From Yarrowia lipolytica (taxonomy: Eukaryota; Ascomycota; Dipodascomycetes; Dipodascales): 64,000 nt of DNA. Made by a program: the position numbers and the translations under genes. Position 1 is the stretch's first letter. Each line of letters starts with the position of its first letter. The stretch spans positions 3,293,001 through 3,357,000 of the forward strand of contig NC_090775.1 in NCBI RefSeq assembly GCF_001761485.1, written 5' to 3'. Positions 1 to 12,000 of the stretch are shown here, in pieces. The notes below the pieces were generated by a model that ran no database searches, was not told the origin of the DNA, and saw only the letters and a list, made by a program, of their open reading frames with translations.

Positions 1-305
1 GGGTGGCTGGGGTGACTGTGTGTCTCGGTGACGTGGTTTCGTGTTGTCTATGTGACTGCGTGGTCCATATGACGGTTTATCTTTTCGACGAGGGCTTGGA
101 TGACTTGTTCGGGTGTATGGGGCGTGGGATCGGTGCGACTGGTTGTCAGAGCGACGGGTAGTCAGGGTGGAGGAAAGACCGGCACTGTGTATTATACAAT
201 ACTTCTCAGCGGTTCTTCGCCAGTTAAAATATGTAGGCCTTTCCAATATTACCAACTAATAAGTTGTATTAATCTATACAGTGCAAATAAATTATGGCTT
301 CCCTT
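1..305. other. window edge, no gene seen
   Basis: The first 305 bases lie downstream of the leftmost gene, which reads leftward and ends at its TAG at 306-308. I see no convincing coding region or RNA gene. The stretch probably holds the 3' untranslated region of that transporter and the start of the next intergenic space. Confidence 0.5.
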
Positions 306-1805
306 CTAGTACTTTCCTCGGGAGAAGAATCGCTGCCAGAAAGTAGGCATGGGAGCAGTGTCGGGAGACTCCTCGCGCTGCTTGGCAAGAGCCTTCCGGA
401 CTCGCACCTCTCGGAGGAAGAGCAGGCAAATGGCCGAGAAGATGAAGGCAAAGGCGGCAAAAACCTGGGTCCACACAAAGGGCTTGGTGGGGTTATTTCG
501 TCGGATCTTCAGAGCAATGACTTCGGAGAAGAAAGCAGGGATGGAGAAGACTGTGAAGATCATACCGGCGAGGGTAGGCAGCAACTGGAGACCTCCAACT
601 TCGGCACCAATGGGTCCAACAGCAACCCAGACGGTTCCAACAATGAGACCGTTGAAGACGGCGTAGAAGATGTACACACCGTAAGAGGTGGCGGGCAGCC
701 AGATACACAGGTCGAAGATGACAATGAGAGCTGCGGCAACCAAAGTCATGTTGATTCGGCCAAACTTATCGGACAGGTATCCCACCAGAGGTCGACCAAT
801 TGCCATGGAACCAGACATAATGGCGGAAATGTTGGTAGCCTGGTCGTTGGTAAGGCCAATAGCCAGACCGGAAGCAGAGACGGAGTAGAGCATGACAATG
901 TAACCAGCGAGAGAGAAGAAGCCCCAGGCGAAGATGAGAGCACATTCGTAGTGGAAGAAGAGCTTGTAGTTGAAGCAGGGGAACTTCATCTTGAAGCCGG
1001 GGTTTGGCTCTCGGATTAGAATGGCGGCACAGGTGTTGATGACAAAGGTCATGATACCAGTAGCTCGGAATGCCCACTCCAGGCCCCAGATGTTGATCCA
1101 TCGCTGGGTGGTCAGAATGAAAAGCACTCCTCCAACACCGGATCCAGCAACAGACAGGCCATTAGCGAGAGATCGCTTCTTGAGGAACCACATGGGCACA
1201 ATGTTGATGGTGGGAACAAACAGAACACAGAGGGAGAGACCCTGGAGCAGACCCTGGGACAAGTAAAGGTGCCAGATCTCCTTTGCGAAAGAGGCAGAAA
1301 TCTGAGATCCGGTCTGCATGCAAGCTCCAATGAATAGAAGAATTCGAAGGTCAACGTACTGGGTCACCTTAATGTAAAGGGGAGCAAAGAGGAAACCGGT
1401 TCCAAGAGCCAACCCACCAACAAAGGCATAATCAGTGGCAGTAGCTCCGGCAAACGTCTGGTATCGCAAGTAATGGGCCAGGAACACGGCAAAGGACGAG
1501 TTTACACCCCAAGAGGTGGCGTTGATGGCCAGGGCACAGCCCACAGACACCCATCCGTAGCCTCCATCAGGAGGAGGTCGGAAGCCGGGAGGAAAGGGAG
1601 AGGGAGGAGCAGCAGGCTTCTCCTCGACGTCCTCGGGACCCTTCTCGGGGAACTTCTCGGACATGACGGACATGACTCGGTCAAGCTGGTTGCTAATGGT
1701 GGGCAGAACCACATCATCGTCCACAACGTCTCCGCTGAAGACGACCTCGTGTTTGTCTCCGACGGACTTGACGGAGATTCCTGCAATTGAAGAAGAGGAA
1801 CTCAT
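306..1805 (-). CDS. monocarboxylate-type MFS transporter (MCH family)
   Basis: A 499-residue membrane protein of the major facilitator superfamily, monocarboxylate-porter branch, the family of fungal Mch proteins (riboflavin and monocarboxylate-like carriers). The first ~75 residues are hydrophilic and probably cytosolic. The family signature with Asp-Gly-Gly-Tyr-Gly-Trp at residues 80-85 opens the first membrane segment, and about twelve hydrophobic segments follow, with a typical MFS loop (GYLSDKFGR) in the second half. Length matches the family. The ATG at 1803-1805 is the first in frame and lies about 50 bases downstream of a TATA-like sequence. The substrate cannot be read from sequence; riboflavin, a carboxylate or another small acid are all possible. 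The family call is firm, the substrate is open. Confidence 0.88.
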   Translation of the reverse strand: MSSSSSIAGISVKSVGDKHEVVFSGDVVDDDVVLPTISNQLDRVMSVMSEKFPEKGPEDVEEKPAAPPSPFPPGFRPPPDGGYGWVSVGCALAINATSWGVNSSFAVFLAHYLRYQTFAGATATDYAFVGGLALGTGFLFAPLYIKVTQYVDLRILLFIGACMQTGSQISASFAKEIWHLYLSQGLLQGLSLCVLFVPTINIVPMWFLKKRSLANGLSVAGSGVGGVLFILTTQRWINIWGLEWAFRATGIMTFVINTCAAILIREPNPGFKMKFPCFNYKLFFHYECALIFAWGFFSLAGYIVMLYSVSASGLAIGLTNDQATNISAIMSGSMAIGRPLVGYLSDKFGRINMTLVAAALIVIFDLCIWLPATSYGVYIFYAVFNGLIVGTVWVAVGPIGAEVGGLQLLPTLAGMIFTVFSIPAFFSEVIALKIRRNNPTKPFVWTQVFAAFAFIFSAICLLFLREVRVRKALAKQREESPDTAPMPTFWQRFFSRGKY

Positions 1806-2935
1806 TGTTGTTTGTGAGCAGGTTACGGACTTCTCAAGAGAGCAGATTTTCTACATATATAAGCAATCAGGCGTTTTGTGAGAAAGCTGCTGGAGTACTT
1901 GAATCTGTGCATCGGTGTTAAGGTCTTCAGGGCCTAATGGACATTGGGTTTTTGAAACTTCGCATAGAGTTGTGAGCGGCTAAAATGGGTGTTTTGGCAG
2001 AGCCCCTAAGTCAGACTAGTATAGAGATAGGGGGGAGATTCCAGAGGCTAATGGGGGTAAAATTTGTCTGTGAATAATCTGAGCTCTTTTTTTCCAGAAT
2101 TTTCCTTCTCTATCACAGCTCTCACACACCCTATTACCCCTACATATAACGTGTTATTTAGACTGCAGAGCTTATCTTGAGCCTCGGCACATTCGCCTCG
2201 TTGGCTTGTTTTGTTGAGTCACGGATGTCGGACCCGGACTTTGTTAATCTCCGACTGTTCAAAAACCGACAAAATCTGTCATGTCAAGGCTCCGCCCACT
2301 ACACTGAGTATTTCTGTGGGTGAGCACCGTCTTACAAATCCTTCTAATGCGGCTTCTGCTTGGGTGCGGCTAACAACCTTGAGGGCAGATTTGTGGACTC
2401 AGTTTGGCAGACGGAAAAACGGAAGCTTGACGCAACTGCGTTTTTCAACGAAGACACAGATATCAGTGAATACTTCTCTGCCTATGCGTGTGGCATGTCT
2501 GCCAATACATGGTGCAGGGCCATACGCACGCACAAATGTGGCAACCATGGCGTGAATTTTTGTTCCCGTCCCCCCTTTCCGTCCTCCCTCTCTCTCTGGC
2601 CCCGTGATCGCCGTGAACTCTGGGGTTTGCTTCATACTTTTTGGTGCTATGATAGTCTGTTTCTGGGAGGCGTTTTGGTGCTCGGTTATGCAACGCTTTT
2701 AACGGCTGTAAACCGATGGAAGGGGGGGGGGGGGGTTGGATTACCTGTACGAGTACAGTATAAACCTTGCAATCAGTGTGCACGCTCATAGAAGGGCGTG
2801 AGCCAGTCTCGCAATTGTTGGGTGCATGGCGTGCGCGGCTTACAAATGAAAAAATAAATCAAGAACGCCCAGCTCGTATCGCTTATAATGTATCGGTTTT
2901 AAGAACTCGCTTTTAGCTGACAAATATAATATTCT
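1806..2935. other. intergenic region with G14 homopolymer
   Basis: This stretch holds the promoter of the MFS gene at its left end and the 3' side of the homocysteine methyltransferase gene at its right end. A run of 14 G lies at 2722-2735. Short ORFs here (for example 2360-2791) show no recognisable protein and no codon bias like the neighbours. Confidence 0.5.
1854..1862 (-). promoter_or_regulatory. TATA-like box of the MFS transporter gene
   Basis: On the minus strand the sequence TTATATATG lies about 50 bases before the transporter ATG. It is the only TATA-like element close to that start. Confidence 0.5.
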
Positions 2936-3982
2936 CTATGACAAGAACCCATCGACTTTGTGACGCAAAAAGGCAATGTGTGGAGGTCCCGTTCTGCAAC
3001 AGCCTCCCAAAATCGAAACCGAGGTCTGCCAATCTGACAACGTAGCTGCCTCTAAAAACGAACTGTCGCAATTGCCACTCCACGTCTTGGTGGCCCCATC
3101 GTATACTTCTCCGGAGTTCGGATACACAATCAGTTGGAGAGATGTGTGCTGTTGCAGTATGTCGAGGGACAGCTTGGCAACCGTCTCCGCACAGCAATTG
3201 ACGCCTAGGTGCGTAAAAGAAGGACAAGAGGCCGCAAGTTCGGCGATGTTGGAAAGCTCCGATCCATCTGCAAGGGCAACTCTGTCATAATCTGCAGATT
3301 TTACACTTAGAGAAAGGCACACGGGTATGGGGGAAGGCGGGAGGATGGTGTTCAGAACGTCAACCAGTACCTCTACTTCAATAATGGACGGGATTGTCTC
3401 AATCAGAAGCATGTCTGGACTTCCACCCAAGACAGCTCGAATCTTGAACTCGTGATGCCGTCTGATGTCGTCCTTGGTGTATCCCGTATAGTCTCCATTG
3501 TACTCCTGGCCCCCTCCAAGCCATGCTCCAAAGGGGCCTACTGAGGCTGCTAGGAGTACTTTTCTTTTGACCTTAGCTTCAGTGACTGCCTTTCGCACCA
3601 ACTGCTCGCTCTTTCTCAGCATCCACAATGCTTCAGGCCAGCGCTGAACTGCCCCTGCCTTGATTGTGCCCTCCAGAGATGCCTGATAGGACGCCGAAGT
3701 GACTATATCCGCGCCAGCCACTACGTAGTCTTTGTGAATCCGATAGAGCAGGTTTGAATTATCCTGGGAACTTTCCAGCCACTCAGGGTGCTCGTCGAGG
3801 GCTCTGTTTACCTTCTCAAGCTGATCCACTGTCCATGGATCGGCGCTTTCGATACATTTGAGGAAATCGGAGTTGATAGGAAGCAAGAACTTGGCTGACC
3901 AGAGTGTTAGCCATAGCGGATCGGAGCAATCGATGCCACGATTCTCCAGTTCCGTTCCCATACCTCCATCAAGAATCAACAT
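2936..3982 (-). CDS. homocysteine S-methyltransferase (Mht1/Sam4 type)
   Basis: A 348-residue zinc-dependent methyltransferase that would make methionine from homocysteine using S-methylmethionine or S-adenosylmethionine as donor. The N-terminal LDGGMGTELENRG motif (residues 4-16) is typical of the family. The zinc ligands are all visible: Cys263 in GVNCC, and Cys328 and Cys329 in GGCCRTGP near the C-terminus. The YPNSGEVYD block at 287-295 is also conserved. Compared with yeast Sam4, residues ~33-75 look like an insertion of some 30 residues; I see no splice signals there, so it is probably real protein. The start is the first ATG and begins only three residues before the conserved LDGG core. 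The enzyme is cytosolic and belongs to the methionine salvage cycle. It may share a pathway with the methionine permease at 25.9 kb, but the two are not adjacent. Confidence 0.92.
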   Translation of the reverse strand: MLILDGGMGTELENRGIDCSDPLWLTLWSAKFLLPINSDFLKCIESADPWTVDQLEKVNRALDEHPEWLESSQDNSNLLYRIHKDYVVAGADIVTSASYQASLEGTIKAGAVQRWPEALWMLRKSEQLVRKAVTEAKVKRKVLLAASVGPFGAWLGGGQEYNGDYTGYTKDDIRRHHEFKIRAVLGGSPDMLLIETIPSIIEVEVLVDVLNTILPPSPIPVCLSLSVKSADYDRVALADGSELSNIAELAASCPSFTHLGVNCCAETVAKLSLDILQQHTSLQLIVYPNSGEVYDGATKTWSGNCDSSFLEAATLSDWQTSVSILGGCCRTGPPHIAFLRHKVDGFLS

Positions 3983-5103
3983 TTGGTGTGATGCGAGAGA
4001 GTGTAGAGTTCATGGAACATCGCTCTAAAAGGAGGCTGGCTTCAGGGTACTGGAAGCGTGCAAAAGTGCGGGGAGTAGTATAAGTCTTGTAACGGCAAGA
4101 TATGGAATATAGGATATACAGTAATTCCAGAAAACAGCGTACCTTTTTGAATTACTTTTTCGTTAAAAAACACTCACGTGACCAAACAAAGGTCGAGGTT
4201 TACAACCCACTCTTATGCATCACATGCACTATCAGTGTATAGCTGGAGTTTATCGCCTTGAAATGTTGTGGGTGAAATACAAGTCGCGCTTCTGGAGAGT
4301 GTGAATTTCCAGTAAGGATGAAAGTGAGAACCTCTGTCATTTTTTTTGATGTAACTCAGTCGCTCTATACCTATACCCAGCCCAAAGGCTGTGGAGCAAT
4401 AAATGTTCAAATCGAGTTACGTATGGAACCCGTCACTTGAAAATAGTCCAAACTTTGCCAAATTGATATTAGAGAACTTCTACCAGATTGCTCCAGCGTC
4501 ATTCAAAATCACTGTACTAAAGTACTGTCGTAAGTTGGCGAACGACTTCTACAGCTATAGTATACTTGTTCCACCTTCGAATACTCATTGTTCACAAGAT
4601 CCACATACCCTTGCACTGAACTACAGCAAGACGAAAATCATACTCATAACCAGTAGCCTGAGGGGTAAACAAAGGCAACCAGTATGTGTTTTCCCTTCTC
4701 CTCTTTCTCCTCATTTCCCGCTCTCCTTGATATTGCCTTCAAACATCTCAAAAATCACCCCGTCTTCAACAATCCACATTTGGAACAATTGAATTACAGC
4801 ACCCATAGCGGGGTCTTATATCGACTCAGAGTGAACAATGTCAGACAAGAAAGTGACATCGGAAATACAAGCAACATACTTACAAATACTCCATATTACA
4901 GGTACTGGTACTGAACTGTTATTATACATTGTTATATATTAATTACTCTAAGAAAATATGCAAGGAAGTACCAAAGGAGTACGGGTACCACGGAAGAGGA
5001 AGATGTGAGATGGGGACTTGTGGAGTCGATACAACTCCAGAAAATGCAGGGTATATAAATTAGTGCGCGGTGAGAGTGGGGTATGGTACTAGGAGGCTCT
5101 TCG
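3983..5103. other. intergenic region, no gene recognised
   Basis: About 1.1 kb between two leftward genes. It includes the upstream region of the homocysteine methyltransferase and the 3' flank of the Sds3-like gene. An ATG-initiated ORF of 129 codons at 4403-4792 matches nothing I recognise and is AT-rich, so I do not call it a gene. Confidence 0.5.
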
Positions 5104-5961
5104 TCACCTCTTGATCTTCTTGGCACTCATAATACCCGACTTGATCTGATTGAGATCGTCCTTGGCATCCTCCGTCTTGAGCGGAGTGACTCCCTGATAA
5201 CTTCTCGAGTGTCTGCTCGACCCATGGCCTCCCTGACCACGTCCAGGTCTCTCGCTCTCTTCTCCCTTGAACAGAAGACCCTCCAGTCCTCCGTCTCGGT
5301 CCGAAAAGGCATTGTCTTCGGATGGAATGCCGCCACTCCTGTAGCCGTCGTTCTCGGTAGTTCCCCCTCGTCGGCGCTTGGATGAGCCTGATTCTCGTCC
5401 AGACATTGCGCTGTCATCGTAGTCGTTTGTGTGCGTGATTCTGGATCGTCGGACAGGACGTCTCTCGAAGTCGCCTGCAGACAAAAATGGCGACGAGCCT
5501 CGGTCATCGAGAGACATCTCATTTGTGTATGAGGACCGGTTTCCCGCTCCGGATAAAAGCAACATGTTGTCGTTAGCAATGTCCAGAACAGCACGATCCT
5601 CCCGAAGCCGTTTTCGCTGCAAGGTGATTCGCGACATGAGCCGCTCCTGCACCATTTTGACCATACGGGTGTAGTCTTCCTCGGCCACGGCCACCTCCGC
5701 GTCGTACTCGCTATTGACGCTGTCGAGCTGGTACTGCTCCCACAGCTTGAGCTGCACGAGACCCTTATCTCGGGTCTCCTCAAGGTCCACGAGTTTCTCC
5801 AGGAAGTCCATGTTGCTGCCGGCGTGTAGTGACGACAGCGTGTTTTGCAGCGTTCGCAGCATATCGCGGTAGTGTCTATCCCGGTCCGACTCAAACATGT
5901 CAGAGATGTGACCGAGCCTGTACGCTATGCTTTGTCGTCGCTTATCTTTTTTGGCGAGCAT
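5104..5961 (-). CDS. Sds3-family subunit of an Rpd3L/Sin3-type histone deacetylase complex
   Basis: A 285-residue protein whose first ~130 residues match the Sds3-like domain: a charged, helical segment with YRDMLRTLQNTLSSLHAG (31-48), a DFLEKLVDLEETRD block (52-65) and a long coiled-coil-like stretch to residue ~125 rich in Glu, Arg and Lys. In yeast this domain scaffolds dimerisation of the Sin3-Rpd3L deacetylase complex, so the protein should act in the nucleus in transcriptional repression. The C-terminal half is low-complexity, rich in Arg, Ser and Gly, and ends KKIKR, which may help nuclear import. The start is the first in-frame ATG, right at the start of the conserved helix. Whether it is the Sds3 orthologue or another member of the Sds3/Dep1 family cannot be settled by eye. 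Confidence 0.82.
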   Translation of the reverse strand: MLAKKDKRRQSIAYRLGHISDMFESDRDRHYRDMLRTLQNTLSSLHAGSNMDFLEKLVDLEETRDKGLVQLKLWEQYQLDSVNSEYDAEVAVAEEDYTRMVKMVQERLMSRITLQRKRLREDRAVLDIANDNMLLLSGAGNRSSYTNEMSLDDRGSSPFLSAGDFERRPVRRSRITHTNDYDDSAMSGRESGSSKRRRGGTTENDGYRSGGIPSEDNAFSDRDGGLEGLLFKGEESERPGRGQGGHGSSRHSRSYQGVTPLKTEDAKDDLNQIKSGIMSAKKIKR

Positions 5962-7882
5962 TGTGAGTGAGAGTGTGACGGTGGAGAGTCCAGGGTGGCG
6001 TTGTTGTAAGTATGTGGCGTGTGTGGACGATGTTTCTGTTCCGGCGTGTCTGTTCTGTGCTAGTGGCTTGTGTTGTCACTCTTGCCACAGGTGGTGTGTA
6101 AAAATAGGGCGATTTGTTGCTGGGTCTAGATGGTTCAGTGCAGCTTACTCAATGACGGACAGGCAGAGTAATCACCTCGGACTGGCTTCTTTCGCGTGCT
6201 CGAGTTGGGCGTCAAGACACGGCTTTCTCTGGTGGTGAGTACAAGTGCAAGATGGGACAGCGTCGGCAAAAGGTCAGTCTTTTTCTCGTGCATAATTCTG
6301 CATGCGAGGTGGGGGGAGCAGGAGCGTCCATTTTATGGGCTGGGTAGACGCCCTAGGGGCAAACGGTCGGAGAGGAGCGTTTGCGGGCCTGTGGCGAGCT
6401 CATTTCCGCACCATTTGTTTTGCTGGAATATTCCATCAGGTTATGAGTTGGAGTATGGTGGGATTTTGAGCCCGCAAAACCGTACGAGGCGGATTCGAAC
6501 TCAGATCCGTTGGCATTTGTTGAGAGGGAGAGAGAGTGGGAGAGTGCAAGTCAGGGTAAATGGGAACTGGCTAGATAAGGGCATGATAGGCTGAGACTCG
6601 AGACTAAAAGCACGGAGGAAAGGGAAAACGGTCATGTGACTTTTTCGGACTTGAGAAACTTGTCGGACCTGACGAAAAGGAAAGAACAAGAGGCATGAGG
6701 GGTTAAAAGGTGGAGTTGGAGAAGTCAGGCGTGTAGTTAGCAATAGTCATGTGTTTATTCTGTTGTAACTGGGCATGGTGGCTCGTTCAGAACCTCTCGT
6801 GGTATCGCATTGTGCAGATACAATAATAACGAGTCCAGGGTGAATCAGCGTACGAGTGTAACCAGCACAAGTATCGCACTGTACCGTCACGGGGCTGAGG
6901 ACGAGGAAGGCGAAGACAACGTCGCAGCAGGTCCGTACACCCCGCACATACTCACTCACACGACTCTTCCTCCCACCATCATGTGACCTGGAGGTCATCA
7001 GGGTTGCTTCAGAAACCTACTTGTACATATAATAATAGCGTCTCATGACTCAATGGATGGTGTAATGATGTGACTACAACTGATAAAACGGTGACATACC
7101 CTAAGGGCCAACGGTTACTCCTTCACCGTCACCATACTGGCCAATCACATATATGAAAATACCATTACGCGCCAAGAGAAAGAACCTTGAATACCCCCAG
7201 ACTGCGAGTTGCTCGTTATGAACGGCGGTTATGAACGTTGAATCGGAAAAAAGGCAGACAACAAAGCTTGATGGTCGCGAAACTCGGCCGTTTGAAAACG
7301 CTAGAGTTCCACACAAGAGAGACTCCAATAGTTCGCAAATCGACGACACTGGCGCGCTACGAAACGCCTCGCTTGTCCCACAGTGACCCAAATTCTCTCG
7401 GTACCCCTATCAAACCCTACACGTCGGTGTCCGACTTGCATGAGTCCACATCGTTAGCGTAAGAGATGAAAGTATCGATGCACGTGGTACAGTAGTCCAG
7501 GATCAAGTACGGCTGACAAGGAACTTATTTAGCGAGTTGCCAAGATATTTTTGTGTCAGTCTGAAAAAGATAGGTATATATAAGTAGGGGCGCATTACAA
7601 CAGCTGAACACGTTCGAAACACGCCCACAGCTGCCATCTGACCGCACAGCTGATACACGTTCCAGTCTAAAACTATTCACTCAGAGTCTGTCTGCATTTA
7701 GCTACCCCACAGCTTCGTGTTATATATACGCTTGAGACATCGCATTTTACTGCGCAGTCAAGATACGCAGACGTGATCTTTGACTATCAAGATCACCAAA
7801 CGCGAAGACAGCAGTGATACAACACCAGCCACTACCAAACAACACTTCCAGTTTCACTCCCACTCACACGCACTCACTACAA
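5962..7882. other. divergent promoter region between Sds3-like and PIN-like genes
   Basis: About 1.9 kb between a leftward and a rightward gene. The right part carries two TATA-like boxes and a CA-rich leader for the carrier gene at 7883. A TACTTGTA motif lies at 7018-7025. Short ORFs on both strands (for example 6196-6594 and 6747-6998) are unrecognised and probably chance. Confidence 0.5.
7575..7583 (+). promoter_or_regulatory. TATA box upstream of the PIN-like carrier
   Basis: TATATATAA lies about 300 bases before the chosen ATG at 7883. A second TATATATA lies at 7721-7728. The long leader between them and the ATG suggests more than one transcription start, but this cannot be proved from sequence. 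Confidence 0.45.
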
Positions 7883-9022
7883 ATGAGCACTTGGGAATCA
7901 TTCCGGGCCACAGGTCTGGCGTCGGTGGAGTCCTCCGTCTCGGTCATTGCCATTCTGGGCTTTGGATACTACTGTCGAACGAAAAACATTGTGACCGACT
8001 CCGGCGAGGCCTTTGTCTCTAAGCTCAGCACACACATTTTCCTGCCCTGTCTTCTAATCACCGAAATGGGCCCTCACATGACCATTGAGAGTATCACTCA
8101 ATACTGGCCTCTACTTCTGGCCCCCATGCTGGTGTTAATGCTCACCTACTTCATTGGAAACAATATTGGACACAAGCTCCTTGGTTTCCCCAAGTACATT
8201 ACTGCTGGAGTCATGTTCAACAACACCACTTCTCTGCCTCTGCTCATGCTGAAGGCCCTTGGAACTACAGGCGCCCTTGATGTTCTCATCCCCGAGGGAG
8301 GGAAGCTGGAGGACGTTGTAAAGAAGGCAAGTGCCTATGTTTTGCTTGTTTCTATCGTTCATACGATTGCTCGATTTTCTCTGGGCCCTATCATCATGGG
8401 CCAGAAGGAGGAGAAGTTTGAGGGAGAGACCACTCCTCTGCTTGGAGGAACAGCCGGCCGTCTCGAGCAGAATGTTGAGACCTTCTACGAGCGACACATT
8501 TCCAAGTACATCAACGCCGCTGTCATTGGAGGTCTGATCGCCATCTTCATCGGAATCATTCCTCCTCTCAAGTGGTTTATCTTCGACTTCACCCCCATGA
8601 AAGCTTCTCTGACTCAGGCCGTGACAGATCTCGGAGAGCTTTACCCTGCCCTCCAGCTGTTTGTGCTCGGTGCCAAGCTCACCGCTAAGCCGAGTGTGCC
8701 CGTCAAGCCCTCCTACATGGTTTTCATCTTCTGTACTCGATTCATTCTTGTGCCCATTATCGCCATCTCATCCGTCTTCTACCTCCGACAGGCCAACGAG
8801 AATGTGTGGACCAGAGACCCCATTCTGGACTTCATTCTGATGATGACACCAGCTGGCCCTCCTGCCATCACTCTGGCCGCTGTTGCTGAGCTTGGTGGAG
8901 TTGGAGAGGATGAGCTGGCCTCAATTGCACAAATGCTGCTGTGGTCTTACGCCATCACTCCATTCATTGCCCCTACGGTCGCTGTTGCCATCCAAGTCGT
9001 CAAGGGCGAGTATGGCCTTTAA
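7883..9022 (+). CDS. PIN-like auxin efflux carrier family membrane transporter
   Basis: A 379-residue polytopic protein of the auxin-efflux/PIN-like family (yeast Ecm3 relatives), thought to sit in the ER or another endomembrane and to export a small molecule whose identity in fungi is unknown. About five membrane segments at each end flank a short central hydrophilic stretch around EGETTPLLGG. Two family hallmarks are seen: MFNNTTSLPLLMLKAL in the first half and MMTPAGPPAITLAAVAEL in the second half, each with the expected broken-helix character. An upstream in-frame ATG at 7814 would add 23 residues of polar sequence; I prefer 7883 because it has a typical leader (CACTACAA before ATG) and starts directly before the first membrane segment. 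It is much shorter than yeast Ecm3, mainly because the central loop is short. Confidence 0.85.
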   Translation: MSTWESFRATGLASVESSVSVIAILGFGYYCRTKNIVTDSGEAFVSKLSTHIFLPCLLITEMGPHMTIESITQYWPLLLAPMLVLMLTYFIGNNIGHKLLGFPKYITAGVMFNNTTSLPLLMLKALGTTGALDVLIPEGGKLEDVVKKASAYVLLVSIVHTIARFSLGPIIMGQKEEKFEGETTPLLGGTAGRLEQNVETFYERHISKYINAAVIGGLIAIFIGIIPPLKWFIFDFTPMKASLTQAVTDLGELYPALQLFVLGAKLTAKPSVPVKPSYMVFIFCTRFILVPIIAISSVFYLRQANENVWTRDPILDFILMMTPAGPPAITLAAVAELGGVGEDELASIAQMLLWSYAITPFIAPTVAVAIQVVKGEYGL

Positions 9023-12000
9023 AATTAGAATAAGAATGGAATTATAGAATATACCTTGCCATGCTGGAGAGGAGTGTATTAATATTTGTGATTAGTCATA
9101 TGAACTACGTGTTGCCCAAATCGCATGATGAAATTTGATGAGCGCTACACAAGCCAACTGTTTTATGGGGGGTTGATTCGAATCAGGACTTCATATCTCC
9201 ACATTGTAGGAGTAATCTACGATTCTTAAGCATGACAAGCGACTCGATATCTGAAAGATCAGTTAAATCTTTTCCATTTCGATGTTGACTCTATGATACT
9301 GTATATTTTACTCTATTCGTTTATCATGACGTTTACTGTATGTTCTGGTGTTGCTTGCAGTTGAGAGCGAGAAATATATGATATTTGATATTTGATGCCA
9401 CATTAAGAAAAGATGGATGTTTTAAATTATTTTGCAACCAGGGGATTATTAATGGCTCAGCACGTTTTTCTATTCCCGTCTGATCCTCTATAAGCTATTC
9501 AGGTGGCTCCTGTAAGTCAGTTGAACAATGCAGACACAGCTCGTATTCGTTAGACCTCTCAGGTACTGACGGTACAGCATCTACATACATATACCAAGGC
9601 ATAGCACATGGAACGGTTTTGGAATACGAACAAAGACGGCCCGAATCAAACGTGGAGTGAAATCTGTCTCACAATAATTACTTTTGATTGCATTTTCAGT
9701 TGCAAAGCTCGTAAAAGAAGTCGAGGAAGCAGGGCACAACAATGCTGTTTGAAATGCGTCAAATTTTGACAGCTTTGTGAGCTTGTTGTCTGAGGTTCCT
9801 GTTACGCTCACTTTTTTCAGATGGCCACACTTACTATGGCTACCGATTACATAAGCAATCTCGCGTCGAGCATACAATGGCATAGTTGTTGGGAATTACC
9901 ACCCTATCTTGCATCCTATCTGGTGCACCCCCGTGGACCTGCCTGGAGTTAATCGTCAGGCCACGCAAAAATTGCTTGTTTCTGTCATTTCTTCTTCTGG
10001 GTGTGCGCTGCAAGATAGCCAGACTTACATTGCATGCGCTAGACCAAATTGGAGACCCACTACAATACTGTCACCGGATTGATCGAAGCTGCGTGTATCC
10101 GTTTATACGAGTTTTGTACGTTCCTACCGTCGGCATCTTCGTGCTTGTATTTGTGAGACACGGTTATAATTTAGGCGATAATATTTCCACTGATAATATT
10201 CAGAACTCCCCTTTGTCTTTCACACTGAGTTTGATGACGGCACTAATTACAGTACGGTCGAAGTACTACCATATGGTCGTCGAGCATCCCAGTAGCAGCT
10301 GGACACAGAATGACTTGCTAGTCCAATAATGATTGATTTCATTTCTCCATCGACCATAAATGGTGCGAAATCTCCGCTCTACACGGGACCCAGAAGCAAC
10401 TGACGAAAGTAGTCAGTTCTCGTCACTTATGCAGCAGAGGATGCTTGGAAGCAGCGAAACAAAGGGTAATACATGGAATAACTGGCCCGCGGCCTGGGGA
10501 GCTGCAGAGAATCCACAATCGAAGTCGTCGACATTCATTACATATCCCATTTGGGATTGATTTCCTGTCGGGACATGTGAGTCCAACCCAATGCATATGG
10601 CTGGCTGTGATCGGCAGTAGTCCAGGGACAAAGAAAACAGCTATAGCCAGCTTTGAGACGCTGCAGAGGTAAAAACATGGTGACGAATACACGATACGTC
10701 GTAGCTATGATGATCTGCGGATATGCATTTAGCTTGGGCATCAATGGGTCCTTTGAGAGACCTTTTGTGACGGGTCACGAAGTTTCCTGCTGACAATAAA
10801 GTCGTATCTATCGTTGAGCTCAACAATGACGGCCCATGTCGTAGTAGCTTTACACGAGATTCCCCGGTGGACCAGGTACCTGCTTGTCACTACCTGTGTG
10901 CGTGTAAATATACTGTAACACTGTTCATTCACATGTTTCTACCAGGACTTCCCTGCGCGTCGAGATATGCACAGACACTCGTATAGCTCACGTAGCATGG
11001 AATCGAGCGCTAAGTTTTCTTAGCATCCAGGAGTCAATCGGGGGTGAGGACCCATAGTGAAGGCACCATCGGTACATACTTGTAGTAGACTATCAGTACG
11101 GCTTCTGTACACTCTACAGGTGGCTTGAAGTAGCGATTTTCGCAGGATTGACATTGCCATCAAAGTCGGAGCGTAGGCTCACAACCACTTAGACTGCCTT
11201 TTATGGATTAGCTCTGAGAGCATGGAACGAGCCGGCTGCCATGTTTGCATCCCGACCCAGACAATGGCTCAATGATCTTCACAGAACTATGGCTGGGGCA
11301 TGTGTACTCCGTGTGAAGACCCCAAAGAGTTCTCTACCCCTTCATCTGTAACAGTCCAATGTGATCTATCTGTGTTCTTCCTCTCTACTATTCTTTCAGG
11401 GTTCTCAGTTATCACCATCGCATTGATCACAGGATTGATAGAGAGAAAGAGGGAGAGAGACCAACAACTTTTATTCCACGAAGAGCCCTTCACGACTGTG
11501 GTAGAGTTTGGAGTAATCAATTAAGGTAACAGGCTTTTGTTCCATGTCGGAAGAGCATGACAAGTACAACGACCATGCTTAGGGATGAGACATCTGTAAA
11601 TGGGTTCCAGCTGTCCAAAAGAGGAAGGTGGCGAGAATTTTCGTTGGTTGGGCGACAGGGGAGTGTCTTTTTCGAACGGTCTACTGCTACTTGTAGTACA
11701 GTCGACCGTTGGTAACCATGGATGGTTCTAATGTTTTTAGACGGCTTGTAGTCGTTTCTTAGACCTAAGATTTCTCAGATGAGCTAGACGTTCATTTTTT
11801 TGGGCTGGTTGCCTTCCAACCACCGTCCCAACTTACTAAAAGTAGACTGCCTTATATAATAGGGTCAGCATTGCACTTTACGTCACCGCGACCTGAATGA
11901 TGGGCGCTGCACGATTGCACATGTGCCTCTGAACAATGTATGCCAGCCATGTCAGATCCCCCTTTTGCATAAGCGTGTGTGGAGGTGGAGGAGCAGAAGA

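Noticed and set aside
294-1019. Open frame of 241 codons on the plus strand
   Set aside because: Antisense to the MFS transporter; composition is a mirror of the codon bias of that gene.
4403-4792. Plus-strand ORF of 129 codons
   Set aside because: AT-rich, no family, no promoter-like element directly before it.
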